Positions 54,801-62,620 of a stretch of DNA of 64,000 nt are shown one piece after another (position 1 is the stretch's first letter; each line of letters begins with the position of its first letter). A program made the position numbers and the translations under genes. The stretch is from the NCBI RefSeq assembly GCF_000308435.1, contig NZ_BAFR01000034.1:1-64000 (forward strand), read 5' to 3'. Origin of the DNA: Nocardia araoensis NBRC 100135 (GTDB taxonomy: Bacteria > Actinomycetota > Actinomycetes > Mycobacteriales > Mycobacteriaceae). The notes beneath the pieces were generated by a model, which searched no databases, was not told where the DNA came from, and was given only the letters and a program-made list of their open reading frames with translations.

Positions 54801-55864
54801 TCGCGCTGAACCGCTGGGCGGAGGCGCGGCCGGCGCTCAAGGACCAGATCGGCACCAGGATCGAATTGCGCCTCGGTGATCCGATGGACTCCGATCTCGG
54901 CCGCAAGTTCGCCTCGCTGGTTCCGCAGGGGCGGCCGGGCCGCGGTATGACCCCGGAGTGCCTGCACATGCTGACCGGCCTGCCCCGCATCGACGGCAAC
55001 TCCGACCCGACCGACCTCACCCAGGCCGTGGCGGACGCGGTCGCCACCATCGCCAGACTGACGCCGGGCCGTCATGCGCCGCAGGTTCGCATGCTGCCCG
55101 AACAACTTCCGCGCGAGCAGCTGCTGTATCTGGCGGGCGATTGGCCGTCGCAGGTCGACCCGAATGCGAAGTGCCTGCGCATCCCGTTCGGCATCAACGA
55201 GTCCGAATTGGCTCCGGTCTACATCGACTTCGTGGAGAGCCCGCACTTCATCATCATCGGCGACACCGAATCGGGAAAGACCACGCTGCTGCGGTCGCTG
55301 ATCGAGGGCATCGCCGCGTCCAACACCCCCGATCAGGCCCGCTTCATCATCGGCGACTACCGGCGCAGCATGCTCGGCCTGGTCCCGGAGGGGTACCTCG
55401 CGGGCTATGGCTCCACGGCGCCGCAGTTCACCCAGAACATGAACGACTTGGCCGCTTACGTCGGCAAGCGCACCCCGGGCTCGGACGTCACCCCACAGCA
55501 GTTGCGGGATCGCTCGTGGTGGAGCGGGCCGGAACTGTACGTCATCATCGACGATTACGATCTCGTCGCCACCTCCGCGGGCAACCCGGTCCAGGCGCTG
55601 CTCGAGCATCTGCCGCACGCCCGAGACCTCGGCTTCCACGTGATCATCGCCCGGCGTTCGGGTGGTGCGAGCAGGGCGATGTTCGAGGCGACCTTGGCCA
55701 GGATGCGCGATCTGGGCTCGGCGGGCCTGATCCTGAGCTGCAGCAAGGACGAGGGCGTCCTGATGGGCACCAAGCGGCCGAGTCCGATGCCGCCGGGCCG
55801 GGGCACCTATGTCACTCGCAATGTCGAGGGCTTGGTTCAGACGGCGTGGATGCCGTCGCCCTGA
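51833..55864 (+). CDS. eccC: ESX motor ATPase EccC (locus 2), 1343 aa
   Basis: Two Met-rich membrane helices precede three FtsK/SpoIIIE domains, all with good Walker A motifs: GATGSGKSE near residue 484, GGPQSGKST near 840, and GDTESGKTT near 1143. The third is canonical, unlike its altered counterpart in locus 1. Between 1 and 2 lies a SNLNMLVSRIRGHGRPAHEIWLPPL linker shared with locus 1. A GGGGGAA lies 8 bases upstream of the ATG. The stop overlaps the next start by one base. The gene diverges from eccD. Confidence 0.94.
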   Translation: MSTVRFQRRARREMPRTPGGEVTLQPPPEIPRVTPGNLVLKLMPVVMVIGMVGMMALMFTQGGGIASNPMSMMFPLMMLFSMVGMFAGQGGGKGQKAAEANEDRKDYLRYLDQVRKDVNETAAQQRASVEWSHPEPELVWMLAGTSRMWERRAGDKDFCHARIGLGGQRLATRLVAPETGPVEELEPIAAVSLRRFVRAHSTVPDLPTAIAVKGFATIALDGDRGQARDMTRAMLVQLCMFQAPDQVLVAVVCGPDTAPEWEWTKWLPHTQHPDAQDGIGTQRMFYGSIREAMAGLHPLLGNRVRYSRNQPANANMVHIVIVVDGGLLEAEDDQLRESGYEGVTIIDLCGYAPRLAVSRGIKMIVENGECVGRGATGNQERFALIDRISPEQAQQVARRLAPYRAATQRSSDVETDDAEVISSWAQLMGLGDIGSFNPEHAWRPRYGRERLRVPFGVGADGLPVELDIKEAAENGMGPHGLCIGATGSGKSEFLRTLVLSLLATHSPDQLNLVLVDFKGGATFLGLEGVPHVAAVITNLEEEADLVDRMKDALAGEMNRRQEVLRAAGNFANVLEYEKARAAGADLDPLPALFVVLDEFSELLTQHPDFAELFVMIGRLGRSLHVHLLLASQRLEEGKLKGLESHLSYRIGLKTFSANESRQVLGVPDAYNLPNNPGGGYLKADSGEIQRFQASYVSGAYVGGGSQRDMTVATQSGEIDVKARPFTATHVDFRAADRVPLPPEPSLEPEQDEDGEQLSNLNMLVSRIRGHGRPAHEIWLPPLDEAPTLDQLVPRSILTGEYSSVSTLRAPIGIVDRPYDQRRDPMVIDLSGARGNVAIVGGPQSGKSTALRTLIMAMSLTHTAEQVQFYCLDFGGGTLASLQGLPHVGSVASRLDEDQVRRTIAEMTTIVRQREARFRQLGIESMTDFRRLRAMDPASSPGAAGAHEDPFGDVFLVIDGFSSIRQDFEMLEQTIMNLAVQGLSYGVHVVIALNRWAEARPALKDQIGTRIELRLGDPMDSDLGRKFASLVPQGRPGRGMTPECLHMLTGLPRIDGNSDPTDLTQAVADAVATIARLTPGRHAPQVRMLPEQLPREQLLYLAGDWPSQVDPNAKCLRIPFGINESELAPVYIDFVESPHFIIIGDTESGKTTLLRSLIEGIAASNTPDQARFIIGDYRRSMLGLVPEGYLAGYGSTAPQFTQNMNDLAAYVGKRTPGSDVTPQQLRDRSWWSGPELYVIIDDYDLVATSAGNPVQALLEHLPHARDLGFHVIIARRSGGASRAMFEATLARMRDLGSAGLILSCSKDEGVLMGTKRPSPMPPGRGTYVTRNVEGLVQTAWMPSP

Positions 55865-57299
55865 TGTCCGAGGTCGAGCTCGTCGTCACCGAGGCACGCA
55901 TCTGGGCGCGTGGCGCCGAGACACATTGGGACGCGCCGCCTTCGGTGGTTCTGGGCAGCAATGGCTTCGACCTCGTGGTGGGGCAGTCGCTGGCTCCCCC
56001 ACCCAGGTCGGTTCGGTGGTCCAGTTCGTACCCGCCGACGCCATCGCCCTGCCGCCCCGCACGCCCTCGGTGGTGGACGCGATGAGCGCCGTTTTCGCGA
56101 GTGTGCTCGAACATCTTCGTGTCGCGACTCCGTGTGCCCGGATAACCCTGGTCTGTCCGACCGAATGGGGCGCGAGCCGTCGCGGCGTGCTCGATCAGGC
56201 GGCGCGCCGCGTCGCCTCGGATGTCGTGTTCGAGGACATCGCGGTTCGTTCGGTCGCGTCGGACGAGGGCACCAGCCACAGCCGGCGAACGCTGGTACTG
56301 GAGTTCGGCGCACTGGCCACCACGGCGTCGGCGGTCATCCGAAGCCATCGCGGCGTGCACATCGAATCCTGTGAGCACGAGCCGACGCTCGCGTTGGCCG
56401 AAATAGACACCGACGGAACGGGATTCGTCGCTCTGTGCGGCCTGATCACTCGATTGCTCGACAGCGGCCCGATCGACCTCGTGCAAGTGGTAGGTATCAG
56501 CGCCCCTGGGAAGCTGGACTTGCTCCGTCGGGCCGTCCAGCAGTCCATAGGGGCCGATGTCGAGCTGCGTCCCGTCGCCGGTCCCGATCTCGTCCGAGGG
56601 CGTGGGGCCGAGCCGGGTGATCGACGCGAAGTGCCCACCGCACCCACCGAGTGGATGCGACCGCTGCGCGAGCGTGCCGCGGCACGGCAGCCCCGCTATG
56701 GCAGTGCGCGTATCGCGATCGCCGCGCTCGCGGCCGTGGTGGTCGTCGCGCTGACGATCGCCGGCGCGGTGGTCCTGTCCGGTCACCGAGGCGAGGAGAC
56801 GGTAGCGGCGCCCGGCGCGGAGGCGCCGTCGCCGACCGCCGCGCCGTCGCCGGGCGCCCCACCGGCCGAAGCGGCGCCGGAGGCTTTCGGCCGAATCCGG
56901 TTTCGAGTTCCTCCCGGCTGGCGCCTTGCCCAGTCGCCCGATACGGGACGTGCTCGTGTCGATCTGGTGCCCGAGGCCGCTGCTCGGCAGCGGATCACGG
57001 TGATGCAGGCACCGCTGACGGCGTCGTCCAGTTACGCACAGGTCGCGGCGAAGCTGGAAGCACAGATAGCGCAGCGCCCACCGGGCGTACTGACCGACTT
57101 GCAGCAGGACGTCATGTTCGGCGGCCGTTCCGGTCTGGCCTATCTGGAACATCCCGGAGACGGCTCAACCGTCCGCTGGCATGTCCTGCTGGAGTTCGGA
57201 ATTCAGGTCAGCATCGGCTGCCAGTACGCGGGAGACGAATGGGGTCAATTGGAAGCCCCGTGCTCGCATTTCGGAGATACCGTCCGCGTCGTCCCGTGA
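55864..57299 (+). CDS. Type VII secretion-associated membrane protein (Rv3446c/TIGR03931-like), frame break near 56000
   Basis: The ATG overlaps the eccC stop (TGATG) and begins SEVELVVTEARIWARGAETHW in frame 1. After LVVGQSLAPP the coherent sequence (TQVGSVVQFVPADAIALPPR) continues in frame 0 to the end, so one base is missing in a run of five C at 55996-56000. Restored length is about 478 residues. An ASKHA-like N-terminal domain, one membrane helix (about residues 280-305, IAIAALAAVVVVALTIAGAVV) and an extracellular domain with two Cys are visible. In mycobacteria this gene sits between eccC4 and esxU, which fixes the locus as ESX-4 type. Confidence 0.82.
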
Positions 57300-57343
57300 C
57301 GGCGCAGCGACACCCGCATGAGCGGACACGCTGCGGTTCAACA

Positions 57344-57385
57344 TGATTCGAGCCCCCGGCACCGAAGTACCGGGGGCTCGAATCA
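57344..57385. terminator. Strong bidirectional terminator
   Basis: A perfect 16-bp stem (arms TGATTCGAGCCCCCGG and its complement) with a 10-nt loop. It separates the Rv3446c-like gene from the converging esx pair. Confidence 0.9.
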
Positions 57386-57399
57386 GCCGAGACGGGATC

Positions 57400-57702
57400 T
57401 CAGAAGAGGCCCGCCAGCGCGGTGTCGGTACCCTGCAGGTCGGAGTTGCCGCTGCTGACCAGCTTGCCCGCGCTTTCCAGCGTGGTGTTCAGCTGGGTGA
57501 CCTGCGTGTTCCACTGGGCCTGCAGCGAGGCGAACGCGTCGTTCGCGTCACCCTTCCAGTAGTTGGTCACGAAGTCGGTGACCTGCTTGTGGAAATCTTC
57601 GAGCATGGTCATGACACTGCGCGCCTCGGCCACGATGGCCTGGGCGCCGGCCTCGACCTCGCCGAAGTTCGAAGCAATCCGACCGGGATCGTTCGCTACC
57701 AT
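57400..57702 (-). CDS. WXG100 protein (ESX-4 type), 100 aa
   Basis: A helical hairpin with the turn NYWKGDANDAF in the middle, EARSVMTMLEDFHKQVTDFV before it and LNTTLESAGKLVSSG after it. AAGGAG lies 7 nt before the ATG. It is the second gene of a two-gene operon and corresponds in position to esxT/esxU of mycobacterial ESX-4. The pair is expected to leave as a heterodimer. Confidence 0.88.
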   Translation of the reverse strand: MVANDPGRIASNFGEVEAGAQAIVAEARSVMTMLEDFHKQVTDFVTNYWKGDANDAFASLQAQWNTQVTQLNTTLESAGKLVSSGNSDLQGTDTALAGLF

Positions 57703-57738
57703 GGGGAGCTCCTTGTTGTCTGTGGTTCGGCTATCGGA

Positions 57739-58056
57739 TCAGGGAAGGTCCAGGCTGGAGGCCTGCGCGGCCACCTGCTGGGCGAACTGCTGGTCCTGAT
57801 CGGCGAACTTCCGTCCGGCGTGGGCGAGCTTGTCCGACGTCTGATCCAGCTGGTCGTTCAGCTTCCGCGCCTGCGCGAAGTAGCTGTCCATGAAGGTGTC
57901 GAACGCCTGACGGGCCGCACCGCTCCAGGTGGCGGTGGTCTGATCCGACTTGCTGTTCAGTGCGGTGATCGCGGTCTGCAGATCCTGGTGCCGCTGCCGG
58001 CAGTTGTCTACAAACTTCGAGATCGCCTCTTCGCTCGCTTCGAGCTGTCCTGCCAT
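57739..58056 (-). CDS. WXG100 protein (ESX-4 type), 105 aa
   Basis: The turn TATWSGAARQAFDTF carries the WxG, flanked by AISKFVDNCRQRHQDLQTAI and ARKLNDQLDQTSDKLAHAG. A long Gln/Ala tail follows (DQDQQFAQQVAAQ). AAAGGAG lies 6 nt before the ATG. It starts the operon 36 bp before its partner, and its promoter must lie in the 400-bp gap to its right. One Cys in the first helix is unusual for the family. Confidence 0.88.
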   Translation of the reverse strand: MAGQLEASEEAISKFVDNCRQRHQDLQTAITALNSKSDQTTATWSGAARQAFDTFMDSYFAQARKLNDQLDQTSDKLAHAGRKFADQDQQFAQQVAAQASSLDLP

Positions 58057-58462
58057 TTCGGCTCCTTTCGGTTCCCGTCTCGGCCAACGGCGGAAGCCTC
58101 AGTTGGCCTGTACATCTTGATTGGACGCGGAGCGGGTCTGATCGGTTCCATCCGACTCGAGAAAGTTCGGTATCGCCCCACGGGATCAGGGCCCTGCGCC
58201 CCTCAGCCCGGCTCGTCCGTAGATTTCGGCGGCCGCGCACGGGCCTGCTCGGAAGACCACGATGCGATCCGGGTCTGCATGATTTGTAACGCCAGCGCTC
58301 GGCTCCCCTCCTTCCCCCTGCTCGCTGCTGTAAATGATCGGCGAGTGGGCTGGCTGCGGTACACCTTACCGAACGCCTAAGTCCGCCGCTACCAGCAGAT
58401 TGACGAAAGCCGGTGGTCTCGTAAACCGAAAAGTCCAGGAGGCCTTGCGTTCCGCGGACGGG
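58057..58462. other. Noncoding gap between the kinase operon and the esx pair
   Basis: About 400 bp without a credible gene. It must hold the end of the kinase transcript and the promoter of the leftward esx pair. I see the AAAGGAG site next to 58056 and a few short AT-richer patches near 58290-58340 and 58395-58430, but no clear terminator. Confidence 0.5.
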
Positions 58463-60004
58463 TCACTTCACGCGATTGCGCAGCACCGGCACCAGACGGT
58501 CGAGCAAAGTCTGCTGGGAGGACGCGCTCCAGTCGCGGACCGCGGCGACGGCCGCGGGATCATCCAATGGAATCACCGTGGCGCGGGTGCCCGCCACCTG
58601 GTACGGAAGGCCGAGCAGGCCACCGCCGCCTGCCTTTTCATCGCTGCGCACGGCCAGTACGTAGCCGTCCGCCGCGACATCCAGCCGGTTGGACCCGGTC
58701 AGCTCGCGCGGCGATGCCTCGTCGCCCGTACGCCGGTAGTTGAGGTTGTAGACGAACCCGAGATCTTCCAGGAACTCGGTCTGCGGGGTGCCGCCCAGAA
58801 AGATCGAGACCTGCGAACCGCGCGGCACGTCGACCATCGTGATCGTCTTGCCTCGGAACACCGGATTGTCCGCCCGCGCCCGATCCAGTGGCGACAGGGC
58901 TGCCGTGCTGCTCGGTGCGGCGACGGCCGGTGCGGGTGCGTTCTCTTCGCGATTCAGCGCCCAGATGCCGATGCCCGCGGCGAGTGCGACGGTCACGACC
59001 CCCGCGGCCGCCGCGAGCAGCCAGTTCTTCCGCGTCTTCGGCGCGGGTCGCGCGGCGCCGCCTTGCCCGGAGACGGCGACGCGGGGATCGGTCCCCGGCC
59101 GCGGATCGAAGACCTGGATGGGATAGGTGGGAGAAGTGTTGGTGGTGACCGGGTTGTAGCCGGGAACGAGAGCGCCTGCCGCCGCATCGGTGAATTCCCG
59201 GCAGCTGTTGAATCTTTCGGCCGGATTCTTCGCCATGGCTCGGGCGAAAACGTGGTCGATGGCGGGCGGCAGGCCGGGGTTGACCGCGGTCGCCAGTGGC
59301 GGGGGCTCATGGAGATGCCCCATCATCACCAGCGCGGGTTGCGTGCCCGGGTAGGGGTTTCGCGCGGTGAGCAACTTGAAGAACGAGCACGCCAGGCTGT
59401 AGACGTCGGCGCGATGATCGAGCGGGCTGCCGGTGAGCTGCTCGGGCGGAGCGTAGGCGATGGTCGCGACGAAACTGCCGGTCTGCGTGAGTTCGGTGGT
59501 GTCGTCATTGGCTTTGGCCACGCCGAAATCCGTGAGCAGTACGCGTTCTTCTTCGCCATCGGCAGGGGCGGACAGCAGGAAGTTCGCCGGTTTCACGTCG
59601 CGGTGCAGCAGGCCCTTACGATGCGCGTAATCGAGACCTTTGCCGACTTCGGTCGTGATGCGCAGTGCGCGCAGCGGATTCATCGCATGCGGATCGCGCG
59701 CCAGCTCGGCGGCGGCATCGGTGCCGTCCACGTATTGCATCGCGATCCACAATTGGCCTTGTTCTTCGCCGCGGTTGTAGACCGAGACGATGTTCGGATG
59801 ATCGAGTCCGGCGGCGAGATTGGCTTCGCGCTCGAAGCGGGTACGGAACTCGTAGTCGCGGCTGAGTTCGCCGCCGAGCACCTTCAGCGCGTCGGTTCTG
59901 GGCAGGCTCGGATGTTTGGCCAGATACACCGTGCCCATACCGCCCGCGCCGAGCACTCGCATGATGCGGTACCCGCCGACGATGGTCCCGGGGCTAATCG
60001 CCAT
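58463..60004 (-). CDS. Membrane Ser/Thr protein kinase, PknD-like layout, 513 aa
   Basis: The kinase domain (residues 8-270) has the Gly loop LGAGGMGTVYLA, the ATP lysine in TDALKVL, catalytic HRDVKPANF, DFG in LLTDFGVAK, and APPEQLTG. After a Pro/Thr juxtamembrane stretch comes one membrane helix (NWLLAAAAGVVTVALAAGIGIWAL, about 325-350) and an extracellular domain of about 160 residues with no PASTA repeat. The ATG at 60004 has AGGAG 9 nt upstream. It is last in an operon with three lipoproteins, which suggests that it senses the cell envelope and acts on neighbours such as the ESX-4 parts. The substrate is unknown. Confidence 0.9.
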   Translation of the reverse strand: MAISPGTIVGGYRIMRVLGAGGMGTVYLAKHPSLPRTDALKVLGGELSRDYEFRTRFEREANLAAGLDHPNIVSVYNRGEEQGQLWIAMQYVDGTDAAAELARDPHAMNPLRALRITTEVGKGLDYAHRKGLLHRDVKPANFLLSAPADGEEERVLLTDFGVAKANDDTTELTQTGSFVATIAYAPPEQLTGSPLDHRADVYSLACSFFKLLTARNPYPGTQPALVMMGHLHEPPPLATAVNPGLPPAIDHVFARAMAKNPAERFNSCREFTDAAAGALVPGYNPVTTNTSPTYPIQVFDPRPGTDPRVAVSGQGGAARPAPKTRKNWLLAAAAGVVTVALAAGIGIWALNREENAPAPAVAAPSSTAALSPLDRARADNPVFRGKTITMVDVPRGSQVSIFLGGTPQTEFLEDLGFVYNLNYRRTGDEASPRELTGSNRLDVAADGYVLAVRSDEKAGGGGLLGLPYQVAGTRATVIPLDDPAAVAAVRDWSASSQQTLLDRLVPVLRNRVK

Positions 60005-60086
60005 GTGCACGATCTCCTGACTCCACGCGGGCCGCCGACGTTCGCCGGGCAGCATACTCGACCGGTTTCGCGACGAAAGTCCGGCA

Positions 60087-61316
60087 TTATCGGCTGTTCG
60101 CGAAGACGGAATATTGCGCGGCGGCACGCTGCTGAGCGTCCAGCAGTTGATTGGCCGCGACGAATCCGACGTATTCCTTGTACGCGACGACGCAGGTGAA
60201 CCGCCTGTCGTCGAAAAGTCCGGCGCGGTTCTCCACGCAGGCCGAATCGGGCAGGTGCGGCGGGGGATCGGCCGGGCCCGCGACCACCGTGGGGGTGATG
60301 CGTTCCGTGGTGATCTTCCGCGCCGCTTCCCGGCTCGGTGTGCGGATCACCACTGTGTCGCCGGAGACGGCGAACTTCTCGGCGCCCATCGCCGTGAAAC
60401 GCTGTTTCGCGTATTCGCGGTCTTCGGCGTATTGCATGATGCCGCGCAGACCGAACAAGGCGTGCGAATCGTCGTAGCTGGGGGATTGGACCCCGGCCGG
60501 ATTCAAGGTGCGGCTCAGCAGATGGTCGGGATCCCAGGGCAACCGCAGCATCTCTTCCTCGGTCAGCGGAGACAGCTGATCGAGCAGTGGCAGCTGAACG
60601 TCGAAAGCCTTCTCCGCGAGAGCGACAAGGGCGTTGCGGTCGGGAGCGTTGGCCGAGACGAGGAATGCCACCACATAGGAGCCGTGCGCCAGCATCGCGC
60701 GCAGGAAGGGGGAGCCGGGACGCCAGTGCGCTCGCGCCTGTGGCTGCCGCGGCAGCGTGACCGGCTCGTTCTGGTCGCGGTAGGCGCCGAGATCGGCGTC
60801 GTAGAACTCGGTCGCGGCCTGACGGGCGCGCTCCGGGTCGGGGAACTGCATGACGATCGTGCCGACGGTGGTGGAATTGGGCCGGGGCTTGGTCGGCCAC
60901 CCGGACGCGATCAGGCTGACATTCTGATCCGAGCCGTTGGTGTGGAACCCGTACATCATCCGGTTCCGTTCCGCGATCGGCCGCATATCCTCTTGGCGTC
61001 CGAGTTCGCCGGGCAGCGTTCCTCTGCTGATGCTCGACGGCGTCCAGCTGTACTTCATTCTCGGGTCGATGTCGTAGGCCGACGCGACGTGATCGGCCAG
61101 CCGCATGGCGGCGACCTTTCCCATGTCGATGAACAGCGGTTGATAGTCGTCGTCGTGCGCGTTCGGCGGTTCGGTGGGGTAGTTGCCGGTGTCGAGATCG
61201 CGAATGTCGATCTCCCCCGGCCGTGCGGTTCCCCCGAGCGTCGAACCGCAGCCGGTGACGATCGTGGCGGCCACCGTGCACGCGAGTACGACAGCGGCGG
61301 TGCGGAAGAATGTCAT
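60087..61316 (-). CDS. DUF7373-like lipoprotein, 409 aa
   Basis: A lipoprotein signal (FFRTAAVVLACTVAATIVTGC) leads into a large domain opening EIDIRDLDTGNYPTEP. The end, AYKEYVGFVAANQLLDAQQ followed by AAQYSVFANS, is shared with the two upstream genes, so all three are paralogs. The family is common in Nocardia; its function is unknown. The ATG overlaps the previous stop (ATGA), and the kinase follows 82 bp later. Confidence 0.78.
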   Translation of the reverse strand: MTFFRTAAVVLACTVAATIVTGCGSTLGGTARPGEIDIRDLDTGNYPTEPPNAHDDDYQPLFIDMGKVAAMRLADHVASAYDIDPRMKYSWTPSSISRGTLPGELGRQEDMRPIAERNRMMYGFHTNGSDQNVSLIASGWPTKPRPNSTTVGTIVMQFPDPERARQAATEFYDADLGAYRDQNEPVTLPRQPQARAHWRPGSPFLRAMLAHGSYVVAFLVSANAPDRNALVALAEKAFDVQLPLLDQLSPLTEEEMLRLPWDPDHLLSRTLNPAGVQSPSYDDSHALFGLRGIMQYAEDREYAKQRFTAMGAEKFAVSGDTVVIRTPSREAARKITTERITPTVVAGPADPPPHLPDSACVENRAGLFDDRRFTCVVAYKEYVGFVAANQLLDAQQRAAAQYSVFANSR

Positions 61317-62524
61317 GCGGCGTTCACCAACAATGCGTACTGGGCGGAGATGCGTTGTTGCGCGTCGAGCAGTTGATGCGACCACGCGAACGCCGCGTAG
61401 CGGTCGTAGGACACCGAGCAGTAGAACCGGACGACCACCGTCTTGGTGCCGATGTACTCCTTGCAGTGCGCGGCGGGCAGGCCCTTCGGTGACTCGGCTC
61501 CGCGGAACTTCTTCGTCAGCCCACCGCGCTGCTCACGCAGCTGTGCCGCCGCGGCGGCGTCGCGGGTGCGGAACAGATCGGTGCCGTCGGTGGCGTACCG
61601 ATCCACTCCGGCCGCTTCGATGATCTTGCGATCCTCGGCCGAATCGGTGGTGAAGTGCAGCGCGCCGTGCCCGGTGTACGCACCAGGGGGATCGATCCAG
61701 GAGTCTTCCCGTGGCCGCGGCAGCGCCCGGTTCAACATGCCGTCCATATCGACCGGCACCGTCATCAGCTGGTCGACCGGGGTGGGGGTGAAGCGGCCGA
61801 TCGCCGGGACGACGGTGTCGAGGCTCTTCTCGACCAGGGTGAGCAGTTCGGGCAGGTCCACCTTCTCCAGGAAGACCTTCACGTAGTCGTAGACCCAGGT
61901 GTAGACGACGAACTTCCCCGTGGCGAACCACGATCCGATCGACTGATCCTGTGGCTGCCAGTGCGCGTGCGCGGCGGGGTACTTCGGGATCTGCACCGGC
62001 GTGTTCCGGTTGTTGGCCTCGAAGTCGACGCGTTCCAGCGCGGCCGCGGCCGCCGCGGCCTTCTGCTCGTCCGGGAAGATCAGCACGGCGTTGACCAGGT
62101 CGGTGCCGCGGTTGTCCGGCGCGCTGCCCGCGCTGCTGAGGAACCCGGCGACGAAATCCGGTGCCGCCTCGGCGAATCGGGAGACGTCCATGATCCGTCC
62201 CAGCGAACCCTTCGGCTCGATGAACACCTTGGCGATCGACGGATTCGCGGAGACGAACGCGGGATCGATGTCCGACGGCATGGGAACGAAGTTCGCCAGC
62301 CGCTCCGCCTCGATCATGCGCGCCTGTTCGGGATTCTTCGCCGTTCCGTACGCGCGTGGCGTCGTCGCGTAATTGCCCACGTCGAGCTGCGCCAGATCGA
62401 CGGGCCGCGTGGCCTTCTCCGTTCCGGCCTCGTCGCCGCACGCGCCGCCGCCCAAGGCGACGGCACAGGCCAGCACCAGGGCACCGGCGGATCGAATCGG
62501 TCTCGGCATCGCGCCGTGCTGCAC
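61313..62524 (-). CDS. DUF7373-like lipoprotein, 403 aa
   Basis: Signal peptide with lipobox GGGAC, then PVDLAQLDVGNYATTPRAYG, and the family end YDRYAAFAWSHQLLDAQQRI followed by SAQYALLVNA. I chose the GTG at 62524, because GGGAGG lies about 5 nt upstream; the ATG at 62509 is too far from it. It is the middle paralog of three and shares an ATGA overlap with the next one. Two late Cys (about residues 358 and 373) could form a disulfide on the cell surface. Confidence 0.78.
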   Translation of the reverse strand: MQHGAMPRPIRSAGALVLACAVALGGGACGDEAGTEKATRPVDLAQLDVGNYATTPRAYGTAKNPEQARMIEAERLANFVPMPSDIDPAFVSANPSIAKVFIEPKGSLGRIMDVSRFAEAAPDFVAGFLSSAGSAPDNRGTDLVNAVLIFPDEQKAAAAAAALERVDFEANNRNTPVQIPKYPAAHAHWQPQDQSIGSWFATGKFVVYTWVYDYVKVFLEKVDLPELLTLVEKSLDTVVPAIGRFTPTPVDQLMTVPVDMDGMLNRALPRPREDSWIDPPGAYTGHGALHFTTDSAEDRKIIEAAGVDRYATDGTDLFRTRDAAAAAQLREQRGGLTKKFRGAESPKGLPAAHCKEYIGTKTVVVRFYCSVSYDRYAAFAWSHQLLDAQQRISAQYALLVNAA

Positions 62525-62620
62525 TCTTCCCTCCCCTGACTGCGGTAGTTGCGCCGGATCCTACTTCGGCCCACCCGCGGCCAGGATCGCGAAAGCGCTG
62601 GGCGCCTACCGCCGCCGATC

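Noticed and set aside
52718..55639. 973-codon minus-strand open frame inside eccC of locus 2
   Set aside because: Antisense shadow of an intact, well-recognised gene.
57343..58380. 345-codon plus-strand open frame across the esx pair
   Set aside because: Both WXG100 genes lie on the other strand with good ribosome binding sites; the frame has no recognisable protein.
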